DNA of 64,000 nucleotides from Ulvibacter algarum (GCA_947488905.1 CANLBJ010000002.1:434001-498000), one strand, 5' to 3'; positions 9,290 to 20,450 are shown, counted from the stretch's first letter. Notes: generated by a model from the sequence alone, not told the origin. Numbers and translations: made by a program.

Positions 9290-9634
9290 ATGAAAAGCGA
9301 AGCAATAATATTACGGAATCAACCGACTTTAAAGTTTCTATTTAACGAAAATAACTTTGAAATAATTAACAACGCTGACAAAAATGACAACGGAATTTAC
9401 TCATACGAATCATTAGACTCTGTTGAATTAAAAAAAGAGAGAACAAATTGGCTCATTTCGATTCTAAGTATCTTTATTGAATTCTTTACAACGAGTGGAT
9501 TTGGAAGTTTTTATAAAGAGAAAAATCAATTAGATATAAAACATAAAAAAAAGCATTTGAGAATAATTTTGAGCGAATCGGATTTAACTCAAGCGGAATT
9601 AATTACTCAAAAACTAAAAACTGAACTGAAATAA
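9290..9634 (+). CDS. Small hypothetical protein (cassette 4)
   Basis: 114 aa ORF bounded by cassette-specific core repeats. Confidence 0.55.
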   Translation: MKSEAIILRNQPTLKFLFNENNFEIINNADKNDNGIYSYESLDSVELKKERTNWLISILSIFIEFFTTSGFGSFYKEKNQLDIKHKKKHLRIILSESDLTQAELITQKLKTELK

Positions 9635-9757
9635 AAACCTACACACAACACTGGATATAAAACATAAATTCCTACACGTATTCTTACAAGATTAAATACT
9701 AGATAACAAGTAAGAAAAAGAAATTTAAAGAGATTTAAGAGATTTAATAATAACGAA

Positions 9758-9800
9758 CAAAAAAAGTGAAACCAAGATAAACTCTTGATTTCACTTTTTT
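9758..9800 (-). terminator. Terminator hairpin
   Basis: AAAAAAGTGAAACCAAGA...TCTTGATTTCACTTTTTT downstream of the 9840..11618 minus-strand gene. Confidence 0.6.
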
Positions 9801-9839
9801 TAGTTATTGAATATTTCCGAAGAAAACAATGAAGCGTTT

Positions 9840-11618
9840 TTAACGACCGTATAGGCCTTCATATAACTCTTTATATATCTGCTTAATTATTTTACGTTTA
9901 GGCTTCATAGTAGGGGTGAGGTGACCTCCTTCAATACTCCATACATCTGGTGTTAGGGCAAAAGTTTTAATTTTTTCCCATTTTCCAAAACGTTCATTAT
10001 GAGTGTCAATCTCTTTTTGCATTACTTCTCGCAATGTTTCTTCTTTACAGGCAATAGAGGTATCTGATGATAAGGTTACACCAGTTTCTTTTTTCCATTC
10101 TTCTATATACTCCCAGTTAGGCTGTATAAGTGCTGCGGGCATTTTTTCTCCTTCTCCAACAACCAGTATTTGTTCAATGAACATAGATTGTTTCATCTCA
10201 TTTTCAATTAACTGAGGAGCTACATATTTACCACCACTAGTCTTAAACATAGATTTTTTACGATCTGTAATTTTTAAGAAACCATCTGCATCTACAATAC
10301 CAATATCTCCTGTGTGGAAATAACCATTTTTAAGTACTTCGGCCGTTTGGTCTGGATCTTTGTAATACCCTTGCATTACTTGAGATCCTTTTATTAAGAT
10401 CTCTCCATCATCTGCAATTTTAATTTCTGTGTCTGGTAATGCTTTACCTACGGTACCTATTCTAAACCCACTATTACGCATATCATTTACAGATACAACT
10501 GGTGATGTTTCTGTTAAACCGTAGCCTTCCATAACAGGGCAGCCAGCAGCATTAAATATTCTAGCTAGACGTGGTTGTAGTGCTGCAGAACCAGATGCAA
10601 TAGCTTTTAGGTTGCCACCTAGTGCTTCTTGCCATTTGCTAAAGATAAGGTTGCGAGCAACGCCTAGTTTAGTTTCATACCACCATCCGTTTTTTCCATA
10701 AGGTTCCCATTGTAAACCTAAATCTACAGCCCAGAAAAATAATTTTTTCTTAACTCCAGTTAATGCATTTCCTTTTGCGATAATTTTGTCATACACTTTT
10801 TCTAACAAACGTGGTACTGCGCTCATTACATCTGGATGTATTTCCTGTAAGTTTTCACTTATAGTCTCAAGGCTTTCTGCAAAATAAATACTTGTACCTG
10901 TGTATTGATACATATATAAAAGCATACGCTCATAAATATGACATACGGGTAAAAAACTTAATGCTTTAGAATTACCTAGTACAATAGGTAGTCTGCCTTC
11001 ACTAAACATAGCGTTAGAAGCTATATTTTTATGACTTAGCATAACTCCTTTAGGTCTTCCTGTTGTACCAGATGTATATATTAGCGTTGCAAGATCATCC
11101 TCTTTTACAGCGGCCATTCTTTTTTCTACTTCTTCTTGTAGGTCTTTATTTTCATTACCTAAATCAATTATTTCTTGATAATTAGGTGTACCATCAATAG
11201 TATCAAAGCAATAAACTCCTTTTAATGAAGGTACGTTTGGTTTACATTTTTTTACCTTCTCAAGTACTTCTTTACATGAAACAAAAACATATGAGGCCTC
11301 AGAGTGGTTTAAAACATACTCGTACTCATCTGCACTAATTGTAGGGTAAATAGGTACATCTTGTGCTCCAGTTTGTAGTATACCAATATCACAGATATTC
11401 CATTCTGTTCTATTTGTCAAAGAGATTATGGCAATTTTGTCATTGGGTTGAACCCCCATTTTTACCAATCCACGACTAAGGGCATTTGCTTTATCTATAT
11501 ATTCTTTAATTGAAGTTTTTACCCATTGTCCGTTCACTTTTGTTACTAAGGCATCATCTTTAGGGTATCTTTCTTGCTGATAATATGGGAAATCAAAAAG
11601 TCTTTTTACTTCTATCAT
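9840..11618 (-). CDS. AMP-dependent long-chain acyl-CoA synthetase/ligase
   Basis: LIYTSGTTGRPKGVMLSHKN, VMEGYGLTETSPVVSVND, GYFHTGDIGIVDADGFLKITDRKK. Confidence 0.92.
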   Translation of the reverse strand: MIEVKRLFDFPYYQQERYPKDDALVTKVNGQWVKTSIKEYIDKANALSRGLVKMGVQPNDKIAIISLTNRTEWNICDIGILQTGAQDVPIYPTISADEYEYVLNHSEASYVFVSCKEVLEKVKKCKPNVPSLKGVYCFDTIDGTPNYQEIIDLGNENKDLQEEVEKRMAAVKEDDLATLIYTSGTTGRPKGVMLSHKNIASNAMFSEGRLPIVLGNSKALSFLPVCHIYERMLLYMYQYTGTSIYFAESLETISENLQEIHPDVMSAVPRLLEKVYDKIIAKGNALTGVKKKLFFWAVDLGLQWEPYGKNGWWYETKLGVARNLIFSKWQEALGGNLKAIASGSAALQPRLARIFNAAGCPVMEGYGLTETSPVVSVNDMRNSGFRIGTVGKALPDTEIKIADDGEILIKGSQVMQGYYKDPDQTAEVLKNGYFHTGDIGIVDADGFLKITDRKKSMFKTSGGKYVAPQLIENEMKQSMFIEQILVVGEGEKMPAALIQPNWEYIEEWKKETGVTLSSDTSIACKEETLREVMQKEIDTHNERFGKWEKIKTFALTPDVWSIEGGHLTPTMKPKRKIIKQIYKELYEGLYGR

Positions 11619-11686
11619 AGTTGTTCTAAATTAATAATCTGAAAAATAGCAAAAATCAGCGTACAATTAACTATAATTCAAATAAA

Positions 11687-11711
11687 AATGCCGAACAATT
11701 TGTTCGGCATT
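11687..11711 (-). terminator. Terminator hairpin
   Basis: AATGCCGAACAATTTGTTCGGCATT downstream of the M14 peptidase gene. Confidence 0.6.
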
Positions 11712-11734
11712 ATAAATTTGTAAAAAATAGCGTG

Positions 11735-14140
11735 CTATTTTTTAATTATCTTCATTGTAGTACTTGAACCATTGCTATTAATTGTCATAATATAAATACC
11801 TCTAGCAAATGAGCTGTAATCAATTTGTTGCGATCCACTTGCGTTTTTCACTTCGGAAACGAGCTGTCCTTGAGTACTATAGATGTTTATATCATAATTA
11901 GTTAATGCGGTAGTGATGTTTAAAATATCACTTACAGGGTTAGGATATATGCCTAATTCGTTTTCTATTTCATTCACCACTAAAACACCTGGCTCTAAAA
12001 TATTAAAAGTTAAATCGTCAAAATAAAAGCCATCTCTTCGTTGTGCATTGTCAGCTCTTAATTGAAATCTGGCAATAATTGTTTCACCTATGTAGTCACT
12101 TAGGTTAATTTCTTCTAGTACCCAGTCATTTTGTGTACCATCATACAATGGTTCTCCTTCTGGCTGAAAACCATTATCGCTTCCGGCTGTTGTATAATTA
12201 CCACATTGAGGAATCCAATTAGTACCATTGTCTGTAGATATCTCAAACTGTACATAATCCCAACCAGTTTCTATTTCCCACTTAGCATAAAAGGAAACAT
12301 TTGCGCCAGTAGCATTTGTTAAATCTAATGATTCAGTTAAGGTTATTGTACTATTTGCTCCATTTTGGTAATTACCGTTTGGTGAGTCTGTTATAGAAGT
12401 TGATGGCGATACAAAGGTTTGAGTAGTTGTAGACCAACCATTATTACTAAAGTTTTCTGTAGTGCTGTCTCCACTATCTGTAAATATTGCATCTAGATTA
12501 CCAAATACCTTTGTTATTCTAGTTGTTGTATCATAAGATCCATTATTTACTACAAGATCAAATATAACTTCTTCTCCAGCATTAGTCCCAGCAGCAAGCG
12601 TGTATTGAATAGTGCCGTCTTGGCTCTCTAATAAGTCTAGAGTGGTATAAGTGATGTCACTACCTTGAGCATTAATATTTGCAGATACTGGCACTAATGA
12701 TACCGTAAATGTACCATCTCCAGTTATTCCTAATCTTCTAATAGTAAATTCTGCATTTTGTGTTCCAGCATCACCTATATATTGAGAGGTGTTTTCTGTA
12801 ATAGCCGCATAATTATTTACCATCTTAGAAGAGGTAAGGTTTAAATACATCATCTCTTGTGAGATTGGGATAATCTGATTACTTGGTGGCCAGAAAGCAG
12901 AACCTATCTCTGGAGTGTAAGCGTATATTTTATCGTGTGTACCTACAGTACCGTACATAAAATCATCACTATCACCAGCTGCAGCATAAAGCTCAGAAGA
13001 CAAGATATTATTATATCCATTTTTAGAAACTAACTCATCACCAATTGCTGCAAATAAATCATTTTCTACAGTTGGTGTTTGCTCAGCATATCCAAAAGGG
13101 TATAGCAACAGATTACTAAATGAATGATTGTTAAAAGCCATCACAAAATCATGTTGCTCTACAAACCATTTCATAGCTTGGTTTTCAACTTCGCTAAAAG
13201 GAGCAGTCCCTCTATAGGTATCGTTATTTGGGTTTGCTGAAGCACCTTCACCACCCCACATACCGTCATTGGGATTACCATCAATAAAGTACTCGTAGTT
13301 ACGATTGTTATCTACTCCAAAAGCACCACCACCATTATTCTTTCTGTTTTTTCTCCAGTTACCACCACCATTAGGGTCTGTTCTTTCATTATATAAATAT
13401 CCATCAGGGTTTACTATAGGTACAAAGTAAAGTTCTGTATTATTAACAATGTTTTGTACCTCAAGGTCAGTGTCATAATTCTCTAACAGATACCACATAT
13501 AGTATATTAGTTGCATAACTGACATAGGCTCACGTGCATGGTGAATAGCAGAGTACAATATTTCTTCTTCTGCTTCATCTGTATCTGCATTGTCACTAAT
13601 TTTCACCCATTTTATACCATTACTACCTATAGATGGGGTTACATTATTATCTGGTTGTCCTTCTGTTAAAAAGTTGCTTATGTTTGCTTTAGTTGTAATT
13701 AAGTCAGGATAAGCTGCTTTCATTGCATCTAACTCATCTAAAATCTCTTGATAGGTTAAATATCCACCCATACTACCAAGATTAAAATTTGCAGGAACAG
13801 GATAATCATCTCCACCATTTTCTGCACAACTTGCATTTCTTGCTGGGGCTCTCTTACTGTTTTCTGAAATAAAATGAGATGTTGTATCGTCAATTAATAT
13901 TTCTACCTGAAAACCAGCCTGTCTTGCGAGCTCAATTTCTGAAACTGAGTATTCAGAAATAATAAAAACGCCTTCTTTGTAGATTACATGCTCAACAGGA
14001 ATGCCCATTTGTTCTAGTGCTTCAAGCTCGCTAGATTGTGAATAATAGATTTTAGCACGTTGATGTTTTTCTTTATAATTTTGAGCAAATGTAGATAGTG
14101 ACAGTACAGATACTAAAAGAAATAAGATGGTGTTTTTCAT
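11735..14140 (-). CDS. M14-family zinc carboxypeptidase with T9SS type A sorting domain
   Basis: HHAREPMSVMQLIYYMWYLL, NPDGY, RKNRKNNGGGAFGVDNNRNY; C-terminal LGIYPNPVSDILNI...GIYIMTINSNGSSTTMKIIKK. Confidence 0.9.
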   Translation of the reverse strand: MKNTILFLLVSVLSLSTFAQNYKEKHQRAKIYYSQSSELEALEQMGIPVEHVIYKEGVFIISEYSVSEIELARQAGFQVEILIDDTTSHFISENSKRAPARNASCAENGGDDYPVPANFNLGSMGGYLTYQEILDELDAMKAAYPDLITTKANISNFLTEGQPDNNVTPSIGSNGIKWVKISDNADTDEAEEEILYSAIHHAREPMSVMQLIYYMWYLLENYDTDLEVQNIVNNTELYFVPIVNPDGYLYNERTDPNGGGNWRKNRKNNGGGAFGVDNNRNYEYFIDGNPNDGMWGGEGASANPNNDTYRGTAPFSEVENQAMKWFVEQHDFVMAFNNHSFSNLLLYPFGYAEQTPTVENDLFAAIGDELVSKNGYNNILSSELYAAAGDSDDFMYGTVGTHDKIYAYTPEIGSAFWPPSNQIIPISQEMMYLNLTSSKMVNNYAAITENTSQYIGDAGTQNAEFTIRRLGITGDGTFTVSLVPVSANINAQGSDITYTTLDLLESQDGTIQYTLAAGTNAGEEVIFDLVVNNGSYDTTTRITKVFGNLDAIFTDSGDSTTENFSNNGWSTTTQTFVSPSTSITDSPNGNYQNGANSTITLTESLDLTNATGANVSFYAKWEIETGWDYVQFEISTDNGTNWIPQCGNYTTAGSDNGFQPEGEPLYDGTQNDWVLEEINLSDYIGETIIARFQLRADNAQRRDGFYFDDLTFNILEPGVLVVNEIENELGIYPNPVSDILNITTALTNYDINIYSTQGQLVSEVKNASGSQQIDYSSFARGIYIMTINSNGSSTTMKIIKK

Positions 14141-14175
14141 AAAATAGATGTCTTAAAAATATAGGTATAAAATAA

Positions 14176-14215
14176 TAGTCCATAAAAGTAGTAGTTCTTT
14201 ACTCTTTTATGGACT
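14176..14215 (-). terminator. Terminator-like hairpin after purL
   Basis: TAGTCCATAAAAG...CTTTTATGGACTA. Confidence 0.5.
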
Positions 14216-14239
14216 AATTATGTGTTAATTATGAGAAAC

Positions 14240-17200
14240 TTACTTCGTCTCTAACCACTTTCTAGCGTTAACAAAACCTTCTAACCAAGGCGAAACTTCA
14301 TCGTTTCTATCGCTAGGGTAGTGCCCCCAGTTCCAAGGGAAAGTAGAGCGCTCTAAGTGAGGCATCATAACCAAGTGTCTTCCTGTTTTATCTGTCATCA
14401 TTGCAGCGTTAAAATCACTCCCGTTTGGGTTAGCAGGAAAAGCATCATAACCATATTTACCTACTATGTTATAGTCTGATTCTTGCTTCGGAAATGAGAA
14501 TTTACCCTCACCGTGTGCTGCCCATATACCAAGGGTGCTTCCTTCAAGACTAGATAGCATTACAGAGTTGTTTTTCTGAATCTCCACAGAAGTAAATGAA
14601 CACTCAAACTTGCCACTATCATTGTGTAGCATTTTTGGTTTCTCTGTATCTTCTGGTGTTAACAATCCTAACTCAACAAAGAGTTGGCAACCATTACAAA
14701 CACCCAATGATAAGGTATCATCTTTTGCAAAGAAGTCTTTAAGTGCTTTGTTTGCTTTCTCATTATATAAAAATGCACCAGCCCAACCTTTTGCAGAACC
14801 TAATACATCACTATTTGAAAATCCTCCTACAGCTGCAATAAACTTAATATCTTCAAGTGTTTCGCGACCGCTTATTAAGTCTGTCATATGAACATCCTTC
14901 ACGTCAAAACCTGCCAAATACATTGCATTTGCCATCTCACGTTCACTGTTAGAACCTTTCTCTCTAATGATCGCGGCTTTAATGCGTTCTCCTTTAGGAG
15001 CTTGTGGTAGCTTACCTGTAAATTCCTTCGGAAATGTGAAGTTTAATGGTTGATTCTTATAATTTTCAAACCTTGCTTTGGCTTGATTTCCGCTTTGCTT
15101 TGTGTCTAATAAATAAGAAGTTTCATACCAAGTATCGCGCATTTCTGCAATATCAAATTGTACATCTTGACTTCCTAGTTTTAATTCTAGTGCTTTACTT
15201 TCTGCAACTTCACCTAGATTATGGAAAGTAATATCATTAGCATTCATTGCCTTTTCAAATACCGTATTATCTGCCGCTTGAATTACAATTCCGCAGTTTT
15301 CTGCAAAAAGTATTTTTACAAGATCATCACCAAGTCCTGTTAAATCTAGTTTAGCTCCCGTATTAGTATTTCCGAAGAACAACTCTAAAAGTGTAGTAAT
15401 TAAACCACCAGAAGCAACATCGTGTCCAGCAACTATTTGATTGTCTTTTATTAAATTTTGTACCGTGTTAAAAACTGTCTTAACATAGGCTGCACTTTTT
15501 ACCGTTGGTGCTTCGTTACCAATTGAGCTTAATACTTGTCCAAAAGAAGAACCACCTAGTTTAAAGTCGTCTTGAGAGATATTAATGTAGTATAGATTAC
15601 CTTTTCCTAATTGCGCCACTGGCTCAACTACTTGTTTAATATCGCTACAATGCGCACCTGCAGAAATGATCACTGTCCCTGGAGAGATTACCTCTTCATT
15701 CTTGTATTTCTGTTTCATTGATAGTGAATCCTTACCTGTAGGGACATTCACGCCAAGATCAATACTAAACTCACTTACGGCTTTTACAGCTTGATACAAG
15801 CGTGCATCTTCACCTTCATTATTACAAGGCCACATCCAGTTTGCAGAGAGCGAAATACTCTTAAGACCTTCTTCTAAAGGTGCCCAAATGATGTTTGTTA
15901 AAGATTCTGTGATAGAGTTACGTGCGCCAGCAACAGGGTCAATTAACCCAGAAATAGGGGAGTGCCCAATACTTGTTGCAACACCGTTTTTACCATTATA
16001 ATCTAGCGCCATCACACCACAATTGTTAAGTGGTACTTGTAATGGGCCAGCACATTGTTGTTTTGCAACTTTACCAGTTACACAACGGTCTACTTTATTT
16101 GTTAACCAGTCTTTACAAGCGACTGCTTCTAGTTGCAGCACTTGGTTCACATAATTTTTTATTTCTGAAACGTCATAACTCGCGTTTTTGTAATCACGAA
16201 CTATTGTTTTGTCGTTCATTATCGTCTTAGGTGAGCTTCCGAAGAAATCTTCTAAAGCATAATCCATAGGGGTTGCACCTGTTGTCATACTCTTAAAAGT
16301 AAAACGGTGATCGCCTGTTACTACACCTACTTCATACATAGGAGAGCGTTCTCTGTCTGCTACTCTTTTAAGTGTATCAACATCTTTTTCTCCTATAACA
16401 AGTCCCATACGTTCTTGAGACTCGTTACCTATAATTTCTTTAGCAGAAAGGGTAGGGTCTCCTACAGGAAGTTTGTCAAGATCAATCATACCACCCGTAT
16501 CTTCTACAAGTTCGCTTAAACAGTTAAGGTGTCCACCGGCTCCGTGATCGTGAATAGATACAATAGGATTTATGTCGCTCTCTACCATACCACGTACTGC
16601 GTTTGCTGCACGTTTTTGCATTTCTGGATTAGAACGTTGTATTGCGTTAAGCTCGATACCACTAGAAAATTCTCCAGTGTCTGCACTAGATACTGCAGCA
16701 CCACCCATACCTATTCTATAATTTTCTCCACCAAGGATAACAACTTTGTCTCCTGTTTTTGGCGTGTCTTTTAATGCTTGGTCTGCTTTACCGTAACCAA
16801 TACCACCAGCCATCATAATCACTTTATCAAAACCTAATTTACGAGCATCATCTTGATGTTCAAAAGTAAGTACAGATCCTGTAATTAAAGGTTGTCCAAA
16901 TTTGTTACCAAAATCTGAAGCTCCATTACTAGCTTTTATTAATATATCTAAAGGTGTTTGGTATAACCAATCTCTTGGTTTCATTGACTTTTCCCAAGGT
17001 TTCTCATCATTTAATCTTGAGTAAGAAGTCATATAAACTGCAGTACCTGCTAAAGGTAAAGAACCTTTACCGCCGGCAAGTCTGTCTCTAATCTCACCAC
17101 CACTACCTGTTGCAGCACCATTAAAAGGCTCTACCGTAGTAGGGAAGTTGTGTGTTTCTGCTTTTAGAGATATCACACTATCAAATTCTGTATTTTTATA

Positions 17201-17896
17201 ATAATCTGGCTTGTCTGGAGTAGCTGGAGCAAACTGTGTTGCTTTTGGTCCTTTTACAAACGCTACGTTATCCTTGTATGCAGAAACAATATCATTAGGG
17301 TTTTGCTTACTAGTCTCTTTAATAAGTTTGAATAGAGAAGTAGGCATTTCTTCTCCGTCAATAATAAAAGTACCATTAAATATTTTGTGACGACAGTGCT
17401 CACTATTTGCTTGACTAAAAGCAAAAACCTCAGAGTCTGTAAGTAGTCTTCCTAATTTCTTTGAGAGGTCTTCAAGATAAACAACTTCTTCATCGTTAAG
17501 TGCAAGTCCTTCTGCTTTATTAAATGCCGAAATATCTTCGATGTCTTTAATAGGCTCTGGAGCGATATTAATAGTGAACATCTCTTGCCCTAATTCTTTA
17601 TACTTTTGAGAAAGCATAGGGTCAAATGATTCAGATTTTTCTGAAGCATTGTGAAACTCTTCTATTCTTATAATACCATCAACGCCCATGTTTTGGGTAA
17701 TCTCAACAGCATTTGTACTCCAAGGAGTAATCATTGCGGCACGAGGTCCAATAAAAAAATCCGTAAGTACGGATTTATCTATTTGAGGTACGTCGCCAAA
17801 AAGCCACGTTAATTTTTTACTGTCTGTTGCGTTAATTTCTCCGTTAGATTGGACTGCAAAAACTTTACTTTTTTGATTTCCGAAGAAGTGAATCAT
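14240..17896 (-). CDS. purL: Phosphoribosylformylglycinamidine synthase
   Basis: 1218 aa single-chain FGAM synthase: KAETHNFPTTVEPFNGAATGSGGEIRD, SIHDHGAGGHLNCLSELV, C-terminal glutaminase LGVCNGCQLFVELGLL, HGEGKF. Confidence 0.97.
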   Translation of the reverse strand: MIHFFGNQKSKVFAVQSNGEINATDSKKLTWLFGDVPQIDKSVLTDFFIGPRAAMITPWSTNAVEITQNMGVDGIIRIEEFHNASEKSESFDPMLSQKYKELGQEMFTINIAPEPIKDIEDISAFNKAEGLALNDEEVVYLEDLSKKLGRLLTDSEVFAFSQANSEHCRHKIFNGTFIIDGEEMPTSLFKLIKETSKQNPNDIVSAYKDNVAFVKGPKATQFAPATPDKPDYYKNTEFDSVISLKAETHNFPTTVEPFNGAATGSGGEIRDRLAGGKGSLPLAGTAVYMTSYSRLNDEKPWEKSMKPRDWLYQTPLDILIKASNGASDFGNKFGQPLITGSVLTFEHQDDARKLGFDKVIMMAGGIGYGKADQALKDTPKTGDKVVILGGENYRIGMGGAAVSSADTGEFSSGIELNAIQRSNPEMQKRAANAVRGMVESDINPIVSIHDHGAGGHLNCLSELVEDTGGMIDLDKLPVGDPTLSAKEIIGNESQERMGLVIGEKDVDTLKRVADRERSPMYEVGVVTGDHRFTFKSMTTGATPMDYALEDFFGSSPKTIMNDKTIVRDYKNASYDVSEIKNYVNQVLQLEAVACKDWLTNKVDRCVTGKVAKQQCAGPLQVPLNNCGVMALDYNGKNGVATSIGHSPISGLIDPVAGARNSITESLTNIIWAPLEEGLKSISLSANWMWPCNNEGEDARLYQAVKAVSEFSIDLGVNVPTGKDSLSMKQKYKNEEVISPGTVIISAGAHCSDIKQVVEPVAQLGKGNLYYINISQDDFKLGGSSFGQVLSSIGNEAPTVKSAAYVKTVFNTVQNLIKDNQIVAGHDVASGGLITTLLELFFGNTNTGAKLDLTGLGDDLVKILFAENCGIVIQAADNTVFEKAMNANDITFHNLGEVAESKALELKLGSQDVQFDIAEMRDTWYETSYLLDTKQSGNQAKARFENYKNQPLNFTFPKEFTGKLPQAPKGERIKAAIIREKGSNSEREMANAMYLAGFDVKDVHMTDLISGRETLEDIKFIAAVGGFSNSDVLGSAKGWAGAFLYNEKANKALKDFFAKDDTLSLGVCNGCQLFVELGLLTPEDTEKPKMLHNDSGKFECSFTSVEIQKNNSVMLSSLEGSTLGIWAAHGEGKFSFPKQESDYNIVGKYGYDAFPANPNGSDFNAAMMTDKTGRHLVMMPHLERSTFPWNWGHYPSDRNDEVSPWLEGFVNARKWLETK

Positions 17897-18026
17897 ACAC
17901 TTTGTGTTATAAGGTTATTATGAATTGCAAATGTAATTATTTTAGCTTGATTACGTCATATTAATCTAACATGCAATATGTAAGTTTTTAAGAAACCGTT
18001 ATCTTGCATAAAAAAAATAAATTGAT

Positions 18027-19862
18027 ATGAAAACACTCCTTACAGTATTATGTGCGTTTGTGATTACAGCGGGATTCGCACAAGAAAAAATCCCCGCCAA
18101 ATTCTCTAAAAGAGCCCACCTTATTAGAGTTACAGAGCCTTTAAGAGATTATGCTTTAGTAAAAGACACCGTTTTTGACCCATTAACTGTAGCAAAAATT
18201 AGGAACAACCTGAAAAATGCTCCTAAAGTGAACCCTAACGCTTTGCCACTTAATGGTGATCCAGTTAGGCAAATAAACACACCAGCAAGAGCACCTCAAG
18301 ATGAGATTACCTCTTTTGATGGTATGACTATATTTGAAGGTCAAGCAAACCCACCAGACCCAACTGGAGCTGCAGGACCTAATCATTATGTACATGCTAC
18401 TAACTCTTCTTTAAAAGTTTTTTCTCCTAACGGAACCTTACTTTTAGGTCCTGTAAGATTAGGAGATTTTTTCCAGAACGGAATTAATGACGGAGATCCA
18501 ATTGTGATGTATGATCAGCTTGCAGATAGATGGTTTATTAGTCAGTTTTATGATGTTGATAATGCTTTGTTAATTGCGATTTCTCAAACACCAGACCCTA
18601 CAGGTTCTTATAATATGTACCAGTTTGATCTAGACAGTTTTCCTGACTATCCTCACTATGCGATATGGCCTGATGGTTATTATTTAGCAGCAAATAAGTC
18701 TGGTGATGCGGCTTACGTTTTAGATCGTGTAGCAATGTTAGCCGGTGATACAGACCCAGAAGTATTAGGGTTTAGCTTACCAGGTTTAATAAGAAACCCA
18801 AATACAGTTTTAGGTATACAAGGAGCAAATTTAGTAGGACCTACTGCTCCAGCAGCAGGGGCTCCTGGTTATTTTGTGTACCTACAAGATGACGCCTGGG
18901 GAGGAGTTGCCTTTGATCATTTAAAAATATGGAAGGTAGAGCCTAATTTTGATAATGGTAACAATGGTACTATATCTACCGCTCAAGTTATTCCTACTGC
19001 ACCTTTTACTTCAACTTTTCAGCCTTTTGGTACAGGAGATGTGTTTCAGCCAGGTACAACTCAAAAGATTGATAATATAGGAGGAGTGATTTCTTATATG
19101 ACAAATTTTAGAGTTTTTGCTAGTCATAACTCTATGGTGTTAAATTTTAATGTGAATGTTACTGATGATGTTTCTGGAATAAGATGGTATGAATTAAGAA
19201 ACACTGGTACAGGAGATTTTAGTATTTATCAAGAAGGTACATGGACTTTAGCAGATCCAGTAAGTCGTTTTTTAGGGACAATTGGTATTAATAAATTTGG
19301 TGATATTGCTTTAGGTTATAATGCAGCAAACTCTCAAACACCTGTTGATATTCGTTTTACAGGTAGGTTAGCTAATGACCCACTTAACGAAATGTCGTTT
19401 CAAGAAACTATTGTTGAAGAAAGTGATGGTGTTGCAACAAATTCAAGCAGATTTGGAGATTATGCTCATATGACAATGGATTCTGATGATGAGTCATTTT
19501 GGTTTGTTTCAGAATATTTTGATGAAGATAATGAGTGGATTACAAAAATTACTCATTTTGACCTAGATGGATTACCGTTGTTGTCTAACATAGTGCCTGC
19601 AACAGATGAGGCTTCTATTGCAATTTTCCCTTTAGACAACTCAACTCATAAAGTTGTTTTTTCTACAGAAAAAGAATTGAGTAATCTTACTTATGATATA
19701 CTTGATATTAAAGGAAAGAGACTATTCTCTGGGAAACTAGACGCTGAGTCTAATGGTTATAATGCAACTTTTAATACTACGGCATTATCTTCTGGAGTGT
19801 ATCTAGTAGAGTTAAAAGACAATGCTAGTTTTAAAGTTATTAAAAAGTTTGTGATTAACTAA
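18027..19862 (+). CDS. T9SS type A sorting domain-containing secreted protein
   Basis: Signal peptide; C-terminal IAIFPLDNSTHKVVFSTEK...LDIKGKRLFSG...GVYLVELKDNASFKVIKKFVIN. Confidence 0.8.
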   Translation: MKTLLTVLCAFVITAGFAQEKIPAKFSKRAHLIRVTEPLRDYALVKDTVFDPLTVAKIRNNLKNAPKVNPNALPLNGDPVRQINTPARAPQDEITSFDGMTIFEGQANPPDPTGAAGPNHYVHATNSSLKVFSPNGTLLLGPVRLGDFFQNGINDGDPIVMYDQLADRWFISQFYDVDNALLIAISQTPDPTGSYNMYQFDLDSFPDYPHYAIWPDGYYLAANKSGDAAYVLDRVAMLAGDTDPEVLGFSLPGLIRNPNTVLGIQGANLVGPTAPAAGAPGYFVYLQDDAWGGVAFDHLKIWKVEPNFDNGNNGTISTAQVIPTAPFTSTFQPFGTGDVFQPGTTQKIDNIGGVISYMTNFRVFASHNSMVLNFNVNVTDDVSGIRWYELRNTGTGDFSIYQEGTWTLADPVSRFLGTIGINKFGDIALGYNAANSQTPVDIRFTGRLANDPLNEMSFQETIVEESDGVATNSSRFGDYAHMTMDSDDESFWFVSEYFDEDNEWITKITHFDLDGLPLLSNIVPATDEASIAIFPLDNSTHKVVFSTEKELSNLTYDILDIKGKRLFSGKLDAESNGYNATFNTTALSSGVYLVELKDNASFKVIKKFVIN

Positions 19863-19883
19863 TTTTTAATTCTTTACAACAAC

Positions 19884-19918
19884 AAAAAGCCTCTTGAAAA
19901 AATTTCAAGAGGCTTTTT
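19884..19918 (+). terminator. Bidirectional terminator hairpin between convergent genes
   Basis: AAAAAGCCTCTTGAAA-AAAT-TTCAAGAGGCTTTTT. Confidence 0.8.
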
Positions 19919-19952
19919 AATTTCAAATATTATTTGAGGTAAAAAGAAGTGT

Positions 19953-20450
19953 TTACATCTTATCTTTTACTACAGTTTTATAGGTTATAGTTTTGGTTCC
20001 ATTACCGTCTGGTAACATAACTTCTACTACTAAGTCGCCATTGTCATTAAAATAAGCTTTATTCTTCTTGCCATCTTGGTTAAATAAATATGTGTTTTCA
20101 ATTTCATGAGGCTCCAGTGTTGCAAATATCTTTGGTCCTGCTTGGTCCATTTGCATAAACACATATCCTTCTGGAGATTTGTTAAACTTGAATGTTCCTT
20201 CTTCAAAAGTGTATGTAGTTGTTGTGTTTATTTCTTTCGCTCCGTCTGTTGTGTTAAAATTTGTAGCGTCTTTACGAGTTGTTAATAGTATGTTGTCATT
20301 TTCTGTAGTTGTTTTTTTTGTAGTAATGACTTTAGTTCCGTTTTGGTCTTTAACATACGTTTTTTTAACCTTTGTTTCTTCTATTTTCTCTTGGGCAACA
20401 GACATAAATCCTATACTTAATGCTACTGCTGTAATCAATATCTTTTTCAT
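19953..20450 (-). CDS. Hypothetical secreted protein
   Basis: Signal peptide MKKILITAVALSIGFMSVAQ, 165 aa. Confidence 0.7.
   Translation of the reverse strand: MKKILITAVALSIGFMSVAQEKIEETKVKKTYVKDQNGTKVITTKKTTTENDNILLTTRKDATNFNTTDGAKEINTTTTYTFEEGTFKFNKSPEGYVFMQMDQAGPKIFATLEPHEIENTYLFNQDGKKNKAYFNDNGDLVVEVMLPDGNGTKTITYKTVVKDKM

Larger units (their letters stand above)
5359..9649 (+). mobile_element. Integron-like gene-cassette array (four cassettes, no integrase in window)
   Basis: Cassette start/end pairs are exact reverse complements: GTTACCACAC(5359)/GTGTGGTAAC(6010); GTTAGGGCAA(6139)/TTGCCCTAAC(7339); GTTGTGGGTA(7468)/TACCCACAAC(9054); GTTGTGTGTA(9246)/TACACACAAC(9640). Long hairpin-forming spacers lie between them. 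Confidence 0.7.

Noticed and set aside
16230-16245. CTTCCGAAG near-match to the dispersed 9-mer
   Set aside because: One mismatch at the first base; not counted among the 22 exact copies.
14610-16774. Several + strand ORFs (14610, 15046, 16030, 16307, 16529) inside purL
   Set aside because: Antisense to a long conserved purL frame; shadow ORFs.
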